The notes beneath the pieces were generated by a model. That model was not told the DNA's origin. It did not search any database and worked only from the letters and a program-made list of their open reading frames with translations. Below are positions 1-11,167 of a stretch of 64,000 nucleotides of DNA, in pieces (position 1 is the stretch's first letter; every line of letters starts with the position of its first letter). This DNA comes from Capsicum annuum. Lineage: Eukaryota; Streptophyta; Magnoliopsida; Solanales; Solanaceae. Both the position numbers and the translations under genes were made by a program. The stretch lies in assembly GCF_002878395.1 (NCBI RefSeq), contig NC_061118.1, forward strand, positions 92,116,678 to 92,180,677. Direction: 5' to 3'.

Positions 1-903
1 TGACATAATTTTACAATACCTTAACTACTTTTAACATATTTTGCTCTTTGACATTCTTGTTCTTGAGATTTTGGGTTTTTATTTAATTGAAGACTTTGGA
101 TTTTCTTCCTCTTATTTTTGTGTAATTAGTTACATGGATTTTCTTCTTATTATTATTTTTGCAATAAATTAAATGTTTTCTTTATTGATTATCATGGATT
201 GTTTAATGAACATGAGCAGCTAATCTCCCTGACAAGTGTTGTGCGAACCCTGGTGGATTAACTACGTAATGATAGTGGGAGATTCATCTATTTTCTTACA
301 GTTGCAGGTATCTTAATTTTCTTTATATTAATTATCCTCAAAGCTACTATAGAAGCTTGAGGATTGCATGTATTCAAAAATGTTCTCACAAGGAAGTTTA
401 AGATTAGGAAAACAGGATTAAGATAGATATTTGGGATTTACAACCATCTTACAATTTTGCCATCTCATCTAATCAACTTGAGACCCAAAACATGAAAGTT
501 GAAATGAGTATACATACAAGGAGCAACAAAGTGACACCCTGAAACTCACTGGATAAATGGTAAGATTTGTCATCACGTTCACAAGATGGTTGATAGTACA
601 AAGCTTGTCAACTTTGCATGCAGAGCAAGAGAATAGGTGAGTTGAACACGAGAAATTTACAAAGTTGAGAAGCCAAAGGGGACACAGTCCTAGTGTTCGT
701 CTTCTAATTTTTACAAACCCAAGCATTCAAATTCTGTTACTATTCACTATTGACTAAAAATTTTTCCCTATTTACTTTTCTGCACTACTTGTGGATATTA
801 TAAATTTTGATATATTGCTCAATGTTTTCGCTGTGCGTTCGACCCCTACCTTGTTTGGATTACTATATTTGACATCGACCGCAGCACACTTCTTTGGAGA
901 TTA
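1..903 (+). repeat. LTR 3' part of an Athila-like element, plus strand
   Basis: No gene is visible here. Two landmarks match the LTRs of elements B and C read on their coding strand: a 'catgagcagctaat' block near 209 followed by 'gaaccctggtggatt' near 246, and the tail 'gttcgacccctacc' near 838 followed by 'tttgacatcgaccgc' near 868. The distance between landmarks and LTR end (about 650-690 bases) is the same as in B and C. The LTR end is placed at 'gatta' near 903, where the other families end in TATCA or GATCA. The 5' part lies outside the window. Assignment rests on eye alignment to B and C; the exact family is uncertain. Confidence 0.6.
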
Positions 904-920
904 GTTTTTGGGCGACATTA
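904..920 (+). other. Degenerate primer-binding-site-like sequence
   Basis: Directly after the plus-strand LTR end comes 'gtttttgggcgacatta'. It resembles the Asp-tRNA primer sites that follow the LTRs of B, C, E and F, but with several mismatches. It would mark the start of an internal region that is otherwise lost, because the next recognisable sequence is the opposite-strand protease of element B. Confidence 0.35.
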
Positions 921-1600
921 GGCACCTTGAATATTCAAAATTCATCAAGGTACCCAAACGAATAACCTCTAGGATCATCAACACATTGGATAAAAACACT
1001 ACCTTCATGTCGGTAGGTTGCTTCATAGCTTTTCTGATGTTGAAAGTGACTTTTTCGTCATTGATTTTGAACTTAAGCAACACTTTTTCCATATCAACCA
1101 TTGCTTTATCCATGGTCATGAATGGTCTTCCTAATATGATGGGCATCTTGAAGTCAACTTTTCAATCCAAATTACAAAATCATTCAGAAAAATAAAGTTA
1201 TCAACCCTTTCTACCACATCAAATGATATGACCAAGGGTTTTTTTACTGTGCAGTCTGTCATCAGAAACCACATAGTAGTAGGCTCTTGGGGGATTAAGC
1301 CAAATTACTTGAATACTGTTGGTGGCATGAAATTAATATTTGCTCTCAAGTCACATACGATCAGGCGAATATGGATGTCCCTATAGTACATGGGATTTTG
1401 AATGCACCGAGATTACCCCTTTTTTGGACCAAAGACTTAGAAGTAATTGTACTATAATGGTGTAATCCACCAACGTCCTCAAAACTAGTTACTCGATTAT
1501 TCATCACCAATTCTTCCATAAACCTGGCATACCCAGGCATCTTCTCCAAATCCTCAAGAGGGATGTTCAACCTAAGATCTTTCAGCATCTCAATGAATCT
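921..1600 (-). pseudogene. Element B retropepsin (PR) region, broken
   Basis: Aspartic protease region of a Ty3/gypsy polyprotein, which would process Gag-Pol in the particle. Two open stretches remain: 1361-1588, the segment upstream of the active site (ending near ...IPCTIGTSIFA), and 901-1146, with the C-terminal flap-side motif 'PIILGRPF' and the start of the PR-RT linker. The sequence between them, where the active-site Asp should lie, is frameshifted. The coding frame stops being recognisable near 921, where it abuts a plus-strand LTR, so RT, RNase H and INT of this copy are absent from the window. Family placement (Athila/Tat side) follows from the ILGRPF motif and the linker. Confidence 0.75.
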
Positions 1601-3272
1601 CTTGAACTTTCCTTCCTCTTGTTTCTATTTCAGTCATTCAGGAAAAGTTGTGGGCAGTCATGGAATTTGTTTCACTTTGGATGCATCTACCTTTCCCTTA
1701 CCTTTACCCTCACCAATACTAAAATCAACACCGTCATTCATTAGATTTTGAACCGTGTTGCTTGGAAGGGTTCCTAATTGTCCCTTATTTAAAGTAGTAG
1801 AAATCTTCCCAAACTATGTCTCTAATTACTTGATTGTAGTCGTATGAGACTACCTTCTGGCTCAGACCTGAGATATCATCCTTAATCTCCTTAAGGCATG
1901 TTTCCTATTTTTTTGACCCTTCAGTAGTTTAGATAAAAAGGGCTCCATTCTCTATACAGTATCATGACTTCCTGGTAGAACATACCTATCTTTCTTCTCT
2001 TTGTAGTCATTTTTTGTCTCCAGTCACCATCGCACTCCCTACTATGATCTTTGTATCTATCTCTATAATAGTTTCAACCTTGTTTTCCTTGCCGTTAGAC
2101 TCAGAAATCCATTTATTCGCGATCAAGATACTTAGCATCCTTTTCTAAGTTAGACTCATATTCTTTAAAGAATGAACCTTGTGCACCTATGGTGTTTACC
2201 TTCTTAGAATTCGTTGTTGCAAACTACTTAATTAGCACCACAATATTAGTCCTCAGCTGTACCATCTCTAGTACTAAAGAATCATCAACTGCTCTATGAT
2301 TACTGAAAGCTCTAATGGCATAACTGCCAGCACCCTTCTTAGCCTCCTGAGTATGCCACCCTCAGTTGGTGAGTGAGATCTAGCCTAAAACCTCATCAGC
2401 TACTTCCCAATGTAATCTCACAAATGCTTCTCAAAATATTGTGTCTTCCATGGCTTGCAAATTGATGTTTAGGTCTCTATTCAATATCTACAATAAGCTC
2501 ATCCCTAAAATATGATGATTAGGTACCATGCTCAACTTTTTCTTAAACTAGAACTAAGCCTCGTACATCGACTTCAAATATAGATTCCTGAGGTTGTATA
2601 TCTCGTCTTAACTATAAAATTCTGGCAGGAGGAAATAAATGGTTTAAGAAATACCTGTGCAACTTATTCTGAGTGATAATCGATCCTCTAGAAAGTTACC
2701 CCAGCCACAAAGAAGCTTCTCTAGTCAATAGAAAGAGGCACAACCTCAATCTGAGTTCATCCTAATTTGCACCCAAATAGTATAAAAGGTGCAGATCCTA
2801 ACAAAATTACCAAGATGCATATTTGTGTCATTTGTAGTAGAGCCCAAAAATACACCATTCAAGTTTAAGAGCTGGAACATAGCACTAGTTATGCCAAATT
2901 TCACATTAGGGGGCAGTTCAAAAGGAATAAAAGCTACTATTTTTGTTGGCGTAACATATCCTATATCCTCTTTATTATCATATGGATGAAAGTATTGGTT
3001 TACTGGGATCCTTAATATTGACACACTCAATAACCATCTCATTTACCATTGAGTGTTTCTCAACGATCAACTACCAGTCTTGGACTGGCTAGCTCTGCCT
3101 ATTGAGCGAATCGACCCACTTCATCTATACTCTAGTAAATAGCTTTATCTTCCCACAACTGCTCTATCTGCCGATCAACAATGTTCAATGGATCACCTAG
3201 AGTAAGGAGAGGTACCATATTAGGATCATCCCAAACCCCTTCAAGATAGATAATATGTATTGGTTCCATCAT
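1601..3272 (-). pseudogene. Element B gag, degenerate
   Basis: Capsid-precursor gene of an Athila/Tat-like element. A start codon at 3270-3272 opens a recognisable N-terminus (MMEPIHII...), giving about 1.7 kb of gag-like sequence before PR. The longest open piece, 2746-3042, carries the Athila gag signature 'SAMFQLLNLNGVFLG', followed by the segment 'HLGNFVRICTFY'; the same block occurs in elements C, E and F. From 1601 to 2745 only scattered gag-like fragments can be read and there are many stops. Function is lost. Confidence 0.65.
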
Positions 3273-3431
3273 TGTACGATTAGGTTGTAATATCCTCTCT
3301 AGGTTAGGATTCAGTGGGAGTAAGGATTTCCTTAACTCCTGGTGTTAGGCATACACCGACGTATACCTATCTAAGTATAGAAAAATAAAGACTTGAAGAC
3401 TCCAACAAATTTCAATCAATAACTCAACACC
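3273..3431 (-). other. Element B leader, distal part, with left TSD of element A
   Basis: Untranslated leader between B's primer site and gag, minus strand. The other part of the leader is at 13774-13840; element A sits between. The last five bases, ACACC at 3427-3431, are repeated at 13769-13773 just after A and are A's target-site duplication. Confidence 0.7.
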
Positions 3432-3654
3432 AATAATACCCCAAACTTTCTTTAAGTCAAATCTGGTCTCCAAAAGAGTTAGTGATGAATTTTTATATAA
3501 TGAACGTTTAAATCAGATAAAATTTCCCCAATTTTGACTTTTTATCATGTGGCAAAATTGAATTATCTTTCCAAAGATACCAATTTCGTCCAAATATTAT
3601 ATCGAAGTAAAAAAGTTATGGACGTTTTACAGAGAACTGTCGAAACTGCCTAGA

Positions 3655-3910
3655 AACGACGGTCAGGCTAATGAGTTATCGAGCTAGCGACGGACCATCG
3701 CCCAATCTATCACAACTAAGGCAGTAAACCCAACTTCTGGTCAAGTGCGACAGCCAGAACCAATGGACTGTCAAGCTAACAACGGAACGTCGCCCAAACC
3801 ATCGCAAACAAGGCAGAAAGTTCAGGTTCTGGCCAAATACGATGGTCAGGACCGACAGACCATGGAACCAGTGATAGATCATCGCCTAAACTATTGCCAC
3901 TTCCAATCAG
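3655..3910 (+). repeat. Palindromic motif block in A 5' LTR
   Basis: Repeated variants of a short palindrome of the type CGACGGACCGTCG, for example 'gcgacggaccatcgccca' near 3690 and 'acgatggtcaggaccgac' near 3840, separated by 30-50 bases. The equivalent block in the 3' LTR lies at about 11393-11640. Confidence 0.75.
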
Positions 3911-4333
3911 CAATTTTAAGCCATTTTTAGAAGGGTATTTGGGTATTTTTTTGCCTGTTTTAACCCCTAATTATACCATACCAGAGCTCATAACTTTATT
4001 ATACATCCATAACACCAAATTAAGGTTTCTCTCAAAGATCAATCCCGAAGAACAAGAAACCTATATGTTTAATACCAAGTCAAGCTTTCCAATATCAACC
4101 TTAAAGAAATCATCCACCCAGGTATGTAAAGTGTTGATTCATGGGTTTCTTTCACCCATGAAGCTCAGGAATCCCATTTTAAACTCATGAATTGTGATTT
4201 CCATATGGTGAGTTGGTTTTAATTATGTTGATATGGTTGTATGAATCCCAAGTTGGAGGCTTTATGTACTTTTCATGGAATTATGCTTGTATGTGAGTTA
4301 GAAACTTTGAAATTGAGTTGATTAAAGCAACCA

Positions 4334-4417
4334 TGATGTATGAACTAGTGTATATTCCTAAGCCTAAGGTTGTGTTGATGTATGAACTAGTGTATATTCC
4401 TAAGCCTAAGGTTGTGT
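4334..4417 (+). repeat. 42-bp tandem duplication in A 5' LTR
   Basis: Two consecutive copies (4334-4375, 4376-4417) of a 42-base unit starting 'tgatgtatgaactagtg'. The 3' LTR has a single copy near 12076, so the duplication arose in the 5' LTR after insertion. Confidence 0.9.
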
Positions 4418-6076
4418 ATGAAATGTGTTTGATAAAATGCCCAAGAGAATAAAAATCATGCTTTAGGACTCAATTATGACCAAATTGATGAACCCATGGT
4501 TTACCCTTATGCTCAAAATGACTTCCATGTTATTGTTATGTATTGAAATTGTTTGATAGATTGTTCATGAGATTAGCCCTATGAAATTATGACATATTTA
4601 TATGCATTCCTATTCATGTACCAAACCATGGTAATCAAGTGCCTCATGAAATTCTCCAATGATTGCATTATGGATTATTGATTATGGTCATGAATACAGG
4701 AAGTGTCATGTCTTTTCAATTTCATGTTATCGAGTCCTAGGGTAACTGTACCCGATAATTTAGATGTGTGCCTAGAGCCACCATGATTTTTCAAGATACT
4801 CTCTGGCAAGCCATGTTTAGTAGAATTTAGTTTTTCTCATAACTCAGGAAAACTCAATAATCTTAATAATCTCAATCAGTTATTAGATCTCAGTATTATT
4901 GCATCAGTTAATGAAACTCAGTGAACTCAGTCCAGCCAGTTTAGTATAATTAATTTAGTGTCTAATTAGATGGGAGTAGGATTTAGCACCAAGTATGCCC
5001 AAGGATAGGAACTCATCCATGAGTAGAGGGTGTGATTCTTAGAAGCAATCCTTGTGCTCCAGAACTATGTAGCCAGCGTAGTTTGAGACATCCAACCTGT
5101 TAGATAAGGGTTGATGAGGTGACTTAACCTATTATATGAGGGTCCCACCATTCTTCTTAGAGTACCTGTTAGATAAGGGATTACTCACAGGTTGTCCTTA
5201 CCAGTGGTGCGGTATTGATACCCTTCTAATTGGGGTTATAGATTAGACCCCAACTCAATTATAATATCTCATTTGGGGAATATCGGTTAAATGCGTACTT
5301 CCCACAGTTACAGTCTTAATCTCAATAATAAAATTTGGATAGTTTTATGGAATTTAGGATTGTTAGGTACAGCCACCCAGTTCAATACGAAACTCATCTA
5401 GTTCCATAAAAAATAGGACTGTCAGACACAGTCATTCAGATTATAGTATATCAGTTATATGAAACTTATGTTATTAGTATTCAGATTTAGTGATGTCATG
5501 ATCTCAGTTACAATTCACATATTCATGCATGTATTCTCACGTTCATGTTATCTAGTCAGTCAATATTGTTCATGCATATAAACCCTTGCATTTAGCCTAC
5601 CTCACTTGCATACTAGTACATTCAATCGTACTGATGCATGTGTATTATGGTGTTTTATACTATAGGTTCAGAAGCATGAGATCTAAAGCATTTTAGTAGA
5701 TCAGACATTCAGTATCTAGACTAGCAGTGAGTCCTCATCATTCGAGAATAGCATAATTATTTTATTACTTTATTATTTTAGTAGTTTGGAGTTAGTTGGG
5801 GATATATCTCATCAACTCCACAGTTTTTAGACGTTTAGAGGCTTTCAGACTAGCATGTTCAGACAGTTATTTTAGTTGTGGTATGGTGATACCATATTTA
5901 CAGATGTTATGTTTTATCAAATATTTGAACCTTATGGCCTTTCAGCCTTTTTCCACATTTATAAAGTATGTTATGCAGTGCTCAGTATAGATAATAGTCA
6001 TCGTTTTGCTTGTGGTCCTTCGGGGTCATGAGCACCATATGGCATTCTAAGCACTAAATTTGGGGTATTCCAAACT

Positions 6077-6089
6077 TGGTATCAGAGCC
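6077..6089 (+). other. Element A primer-binding site (tRNA-iMet)
   Basis: 'tggtatcagagcc' lies five bases inside the 5' LTR and is the standard primer site complementary to the 3' end of initiator methionine tRNA used by Ty3/gypsy chromoviruses. Confidence 0.93.
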
Positions 6090-6298
6090 TAAGGTTCAAT
6101 AGTGTCCTAGGAAGTCTGAAAAGACACATCTAGTAGAGTTTTGTGCATAGGTATGTTGCGTGACACATTTATGTACAGGAGGCTATAAGATGTTTTGGGA
6201 ATAGTTTCCTTTCTTTCATTATTCATGTTGTGCCAGTGAGCATGAGCTCAAATTTAACTCTCAGTGTAATCTGTTTCTCCCTTTTTTATTTATAGAAC

Positions 6299-7320
6299 AT
6301 GCCTCTCAAAAGAAGAAACTGAAATCAATCAGCCCTTTCAGCCCATCCAAGCAAATCCCTTGGAGGAACATTTCTCCCATGCAGAGTTCAGAGCTGCATT
6401 CACTACTCTTGCTAACTTAGTTTGCTGCTTAGAATAAATAGCCAGTTGCTGTTCCAGCCATCCAGTAGCCAACAATGTCACAGCTAGGATTCGAGACTTC
6501 ACCCGAAAGAATCCTCTATCCTTTTTCAGGTCTAAGTTAGATGAGGACCCTCAAGAATTCCTTGATCAGGTGCAGAAGGTTACAAATATCAATGGGCTTA
6601 CCACTAGTGAGAGTGCTGATCTAGATGCATATCAGTTGCAGGATATGCTCACACATGGTTTAAACAGTGGAAAGTAGAGAGGGCTATAGATACAAGGCCA
6701 ATTAAGTAGGAGGAGTTTGCCACTACCTTTTTTGATAGATTCTTTCATCTAGAGCTGAGGGAGGCTAAGGTATTAGAATTTATCAACCTCAGGTAGGGCA
6801 ATATGATAGTGAAAGAGTATTCTCTTAAGTTTACTCAACTAGCTAGATATGCTCCTCATATAATGGCAGATAGCAGTATCGAGATACGTAAGTTTATTTT
6901 TGTGGTTTGATAGTGTGGTCAGTGCAGATCTGCAGTGCTGATTAGTGAGATGGACATAGCCAGGCTTATGATCCATGCTCAACAGATAGAAGAGCAGAAG
7001 ATTAAGATGAAAGAGAAACAAATTAAGAAAGCAAGGACAAGTAGTTTTAACTTCAATTAGCCTAAGTTAGAGGGTGGTAAACATTCTCAGTTCCGCCCAA
7101 AGTCATCCATTCAAGATCTTTTCTCAGCCAGTGCTCTAGTGCCGAACTTTAGAGATGGCAACAGAGATAGGGCACCAAGCTCTAAGTCTCAGGATAGTAT
7201 TAGCAGTGCCAGAACCTATTCTCTTTATCAGATATGTGGCAAGCACCATCAGGGTACTTGTAAAGCTGGTAGTGATATTTTCTTTGGAAGTGACAAGCTA
7301 GGCCATAGAGTCAGAGATTA
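6299..7320 (+). pseudogene. Element A gag, broken
   Basis: Capsid and nucleocapsid precursor. The likely start is ATG 6299-6301, eight codons before the first stop. Recognisable gag capsid sequence runs from about 6480 (ARIRDFTRKNPLSFF) through 6540-6660 (DEDPQEFLDQVQK) to 6850. The zinc knuckle is readable near 7225-7265 as YQICGKHHQGTC: the first Cys of the CxxCx4Hx4C pattern has become Tyr. Multiple in-frame stops are TAG or TAA where Gln or Trp is expected. Only the 7139-7321 stretch is open for 60 codons. Confidence 0.85.
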
Positions 7321-7439
7321 ACCCCAGCCAGGTCCTCAGGGTCTGTATAATCGCCCTCCAGCTTAGTTTGGTAGTCCACATCAGCAGGGTGTCTCTTCCA
7401 GTGCTACTAATAGGTAACACCCAAATAGACTCTATGCTC

Positions 7440-7840
7440 TTCAGTCCCAACAAGATCAGGAAAATTCTCCTGATGTGGTTACTAGTACATTACAGATCTT
7501 TCATGTACATGTTTACACCTTGCTAAATCCAGGAGCTTTTTTGTCTTTTGTTACTCCCTATATAGCAGTTAATTTCGTAGTCAATCCTAAAATTCTAGCA
7601 GAGCCCTTCTCAGGCTCTACCTTAGTGGGTAAAACTATCATAGCCTGATGTGTATACAGGAACTGTCTGATTATGGTATCTCAGAAAGTCACATCAGTAG
7701 ACAGATGAATTCTTGAAATAGATTGGCTTCATTCCTGCTTTGCCACAGTCGACTACAGAAATAAAGTGGTCCAGTTTTAGTTTCTAAATGAACCTATCCA
7801 AGAGTGGAGGGGTAGTACTTTAGCATTCAGAGGTCAGCCT
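7440..7840 (+). pseudogene. Element A protease, active-site Asp replaced
   Basis: Retropepsin domain between gag and RT. The active-site tripeptide region reads VYTLLNPGAF at 7511-7540, with Asn (AAT, 7526-7528) at the position of the catalytic Asp. Downstream 'VDYRNKVVQF' marks the C-terminal half. A stop follows GKTIIA near 7646 and another precedes ILEIDW. The Asp-to-Asn change alone would inactivate the enzyme. Confidence 0.82.
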
Positions 7841-7889
7841 TTTTCCTACCTTCGGGCATAGAAAATAATAGTTAAGGAATGTTTCTATC

Positions 7890-8840
7890 ATCTTGTTCAA
7901 GTTAAGGACATTAGTTCTATAACTCCCAAACTTCAATTAGTCCCAGTAGAGAATGACTACTCAGATGTATTTCTCAAAGATCTTCTAGGAATTCCTCCTG
8001 AAACGAAAATAGACTTCGGCATTGATCTTATTCCAGATACTCGTCCTATATCTATTCTACCATACAAAATGGCTCCAGCAGAACTCAGAGAATTGAAGGA
8101 ACAATTGAAGGATATCTTAGATAAGGAATTCATCAAATCCAGTGTGTCCCCGTGGGGTGCACCAGTCTTATCCGCATAAAAGAAAGATGGTTCTCTCAGA
8201 ATATGCATTGATTACCGTTAGCTCAATAAAGTCACGGTCAAGAACAAGTACCCACTTTCCAAAATTGATGATTTGTTTAAGCAACTCAGGGTGTTGGCTA
8301 TTTCTCTAAGATAGACCTCAAATTAGGCTATCATCATCTCAGAGGTAGAGAATGTGACATTCCAAAAATAGCTTTCCGAACTCGGTATGGTCACGTTGAA
8401 TTCTTAGTCATGTCTTTTGGTCTAACCAATGCCTCAGAAGCTTTTATAAACTTAATAAACGTGTGTTCAAGTAGTACTTCTACATGTCCATCATAGTCTT
8501 ATGGATGATATTCTTTTCTATTCCCGCAGTGAGTGTGATCATACAGACTATCTCAGAATAGTATAACAGACTCTCAGAAATCATAAGTTGTTCGCCAAAT
8601 TCAATATATCCGAATTTTGTCTAAGGTTAATAGCATTCCTTGGTCATATCATTTCTGGTGATGGAATTAGAGTTGGTCCTCAAAAAACCAAAGCAGTAAG
8701 AAACTGGAGTTGGCCTATCTCTCCATCAAATATCAAGAGTTTTTTGGGGTTGGCTGGTTGTTACCATCGGTTTGTTGAAGGATTTTATTTTATTGCATCC
8801 CCTATGTCCAGATTGACTCAGAAAAAAGTCAAGTTTTAGT
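7890..8840 (+). pseudogene. Element A reverse transcriptase, broken
   Basis: RT domain that would copy element RNA into DNA. Visible landmarks in order: 'DVFLKDLLGIPPE' near 7965, 'SPWGAPVL' near 8150, 'KKDGSLRICIDYR' near 8180, the catalytic box 'LMDDILFYS' near 8500-8525 with both Asp kept, and the thumb segment 8588-8839 (FLGHIISGDGIRV). Several frameshifts and stops lie between 8280 and 8480, where the palm strands should be. Confidence 0.87.
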
Positions 8841-9250
8841 GGTCAGATCTTTATGAGAAGAGTTTTCAGGAGTTTAAGACTCGACTCACCTCACCTCTAG
8901 TTTTGACTCTTCCAGACGGTTCAAATGGATTTGTAGTGCACTGTGATAAATCCAGACAGCTTAAACCCCATAAGAAGAATTATCCGACTCATGATCTTGA
9001 GTTAGTAGCCGTATTTTTGCCTTAATGATTTGAAGGCATTACTTTTACAGTGTTCATATAGATGTATTCACAAATCACAAAAGCCTTCAATAAGTATTCT
9101 CTCAAAAATATCTTAAACTTCATCAGAGAAGGTGGTTAGAGCTCTTGAAAGATTATGACATGAGTGTCCTTTATCATTTGGGCAAGTCCAATATAGTGGC
9201 CGATGCTCTCAGTAGACTGTCTATAGGTAGTATCACTCATGTTGAGGACA
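8841..9250 (+). pseudogene. Element A RNase H, with internal deletion
   Basis: RNase H domain that would degrade the RNA strand of the hybrid. The first catalytic segment reads VVHCDKSRQLKPHKKNY at about 8935-8983. Compared with the same region of H and G (YDAS ... YASxQLK), about 22 residues between the Asp box and RQLK are missing. 'PTHDLELVAV' follows. The C-terminal part is shifted out of frame from about 9020. Confidence 0.82.
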
Positions 9251-9479
9251 GTAAGAAGAATTTATCTCAGTAAGTCCATCAGCTTACCCGACTAGGTGTC
9301 CACTTAGTCGATAAAGTAAAAGGTAGTATATGGGTTCAGAATAGTTCAGAATCATCTCTACTATCCGAGGTGAAAGAAAAGCAAGATATAGATCCCAGTC
9401 TTGTTAAGTTGAAAGAGTCGGCCAGAGATCAGAAAGTAGAGCTTTTCTCCTAAGGGGGAGATGGTGTTCTCCGTTGTCA

Positions 9480-10600
9480 GGGTCGTCTATGTGATTCCAG
9501 TGTAGATGACTTAAGGCAATAAATTCTTGCAGAAGTGCATGGTGCGCGCTGCTTGATTCATCTAGGGGCAACTAAGATGTACTGCAATTTGTGTGAGATC
9601 TATTGGTGGAGTGGGATGAAGAGAGATATTGCAAAGTTCGTGGCTAAATACTCTATATGTTACCGGTTAAGATAAAGCATCAGGAGCCTAGTGAGTCCAT
9701 ATAGGAGTTCAGTATTCCTACTTAGAAGTGGGAAGTAGTGAATATGGACTGTGTGATGGGTTTGCCTCGTACACATCATCAGTATGATTCAATTTGGGTC
9801 ATTATAGATAGGATAACCAAATCAGCTTATTTTCTTCCAGTCCATACCTATTATTCAGTAGAGGATTATGCTAGACTCTATATCAGGGAGTTGGTCAGAT
9901 TGCACGGTATTCCATTATCTATTATTTCAGATAGAGGTACCTAGTTCACCTCTCACTTCTAGAAAGTATTCTAAAAGGGTCTTGGTACCTAAGTTCACCT
10001 TAGTACAACCTTTCATCCTCAGATAGATAGTCAAGCTGAAAGGACCATTCAGACCTTAGAAGATATACTAAGGGTGTGTGCAATTAATTTCAAGGGGAGT
10101 TGGGATGACCACTTGCCTTTGATTGAGTTTGCATATAATAACAACTATCATTATAGTATTCAGATGGCTCCATTTAAAGCTCTCTATGGTAGGAGGTGTA
10201 GATCTCTAATCGGTTGGTTCGAAGAAGGTTAGGCCACAGTATTAGAGCTAGACTTGGTATGCGACACCTTAGAGAAAGTTTAGTTAATCAGAGAAAGACT
10301 CCAGGCTGCTCAGAGAAGATAGAAATTATATGCAGATGTGCGTAGAAAGGATCTGGAGTTTGAGATTAGTGATTATGTGTAATTGAAAATCTCTCCCATG
10401 AAGGGAGTGAAGCGGTTTGGCAAGAAGGGAAAGCTCAGTCACTGATATGTCGGTTCCTTAAAAATTCTCAGTCATTTCGGCAAGGTAGCTTATGAGCTAG
10501 AATTGCCTTCAGATCTAGCCTCAGTTCATCGAATGTTCCATGTCTCCTTGCTAAAGAAGTTCAGAGGTGACCTAGTAGTTATAGTCCCGGTAGAGGGCTT
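9480..10600 (+). pseudogene. Element A integrase, broken
   Basis: Integrase with the N-terminal zinc-binding region (EVHGARCLIHLG near 9535, CYRL near 9660), the core and a C-terminal GPY/F-type region near 10430-10500. Catalytic residues still visible are Asp in NMDCVMGLP (near 9745), Asp in SDRGT (near 9930) and Glu in QAERTIQ (near 10035). The open stretch 9738-9944 ends at TAG where a Gln codon is expected; two more Gln/Trp-position stops follow at 9960-9962 and 9972-9974. Confidence 0.87.
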
Positions 10601-10800
10601 GGACATTCAGAACAACCTTTCTTTTGAAGAGATCCCAGTCAAAATTCTTGACTACTAGACTCGCAGACTGAGGAACAAAGATGTCCCTCTAGTCAAAGTT
10701 CTTTGGCAGAATCAGTCCATTGAGGGAGCTACTTAAGAAGAAGAAGTAGATATACGAACCAAGTATCCTCACCACTTCTCTGCAAACTCAGACTCAACCT
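10601..10800 (+). pseudogene. Element A chromodomain (CR type)
   Basis: C-terminal extension of integrase starting 'SFEEIPVKILDY' near 10621, followed by a stop at a Gln-like position, then RRLRNKDVPLVKVLWQN and YPHHF near 10770. This is the layout of the group II (CR) chromodomain of Tekay and CRM chromoviruses, thought to bias insertion to particular chromatin. Confidence 0.8.
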
Positions 10801-11150
10801 AAGGTAATAGCTTTTCTTAAGCTTATTCAATTTCATGTTCAGATTTTAGTTATAAACTTGGTATCAAATACCCTTCCATATCCAAGCATATATTTATGTA
10901 TCATATTAGTCACGTATTCATGCATTATATATGCATTCTCATTATGAGAAACTCAGTTTCTCAGTAATTTCAGTCATGCATTCATAAAGACTATCCATCA
11001 CATATCCATGCATCAGACATGTATATTCAGTATGAGATTTCAGTATATCAGAAGTTCTAGTCATATAGACATGTTCAAATGTTCACGTCCCTTAAGTAAG
11101 ATCAGTCTATCGGCTTTACCAGTATAGTTAGACCCATTTGAGGTAACTAT
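10801..11150 (+). other. Element A 3' untranslated region
   Basis: AT-rich sequence with repeated 'catgcat' and 'attcagt' words. No coding potential seen. It is homologous by eye to the part of element D between its two purine tracts. Confidence 0.7.
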
Positions 11151-11167
11151 TCCCAAGGGGGAGATAT
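11151..11167 (+). other. Element A polypurine tract
   Basis: 'tcccaagggggagatat' immediately precedes the 3' LTR and would prime plus-strand DNA synthesis. Confidence 0.88.

Larger units (their letters stand above)
3432..6072 (+). repeat. Element A 5' LTR (2.64 kb)
   Basis: Direct repeat of 11168-13768. The terminal TG is mutated to AA (3432-3433) and the end reads ...GTATTCCA instead of ...GCGTTACA. The LTR should hold the U3 promoter and polyadenylation signal, which I cannot place with confidence. It contains a block of short palindromic motifs (about 3655-3910) and a 42-bp tandem duplication absent from the 3' LTR. Confidence 0.92.

Noticed and set aside
1..838. Possible 5' end or intron of a host gene (AT-rich, splice-like sites)
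   Set aside because: Landmarks and spacing match the LTR of Athila-like elements better; no exon-like frame is present.
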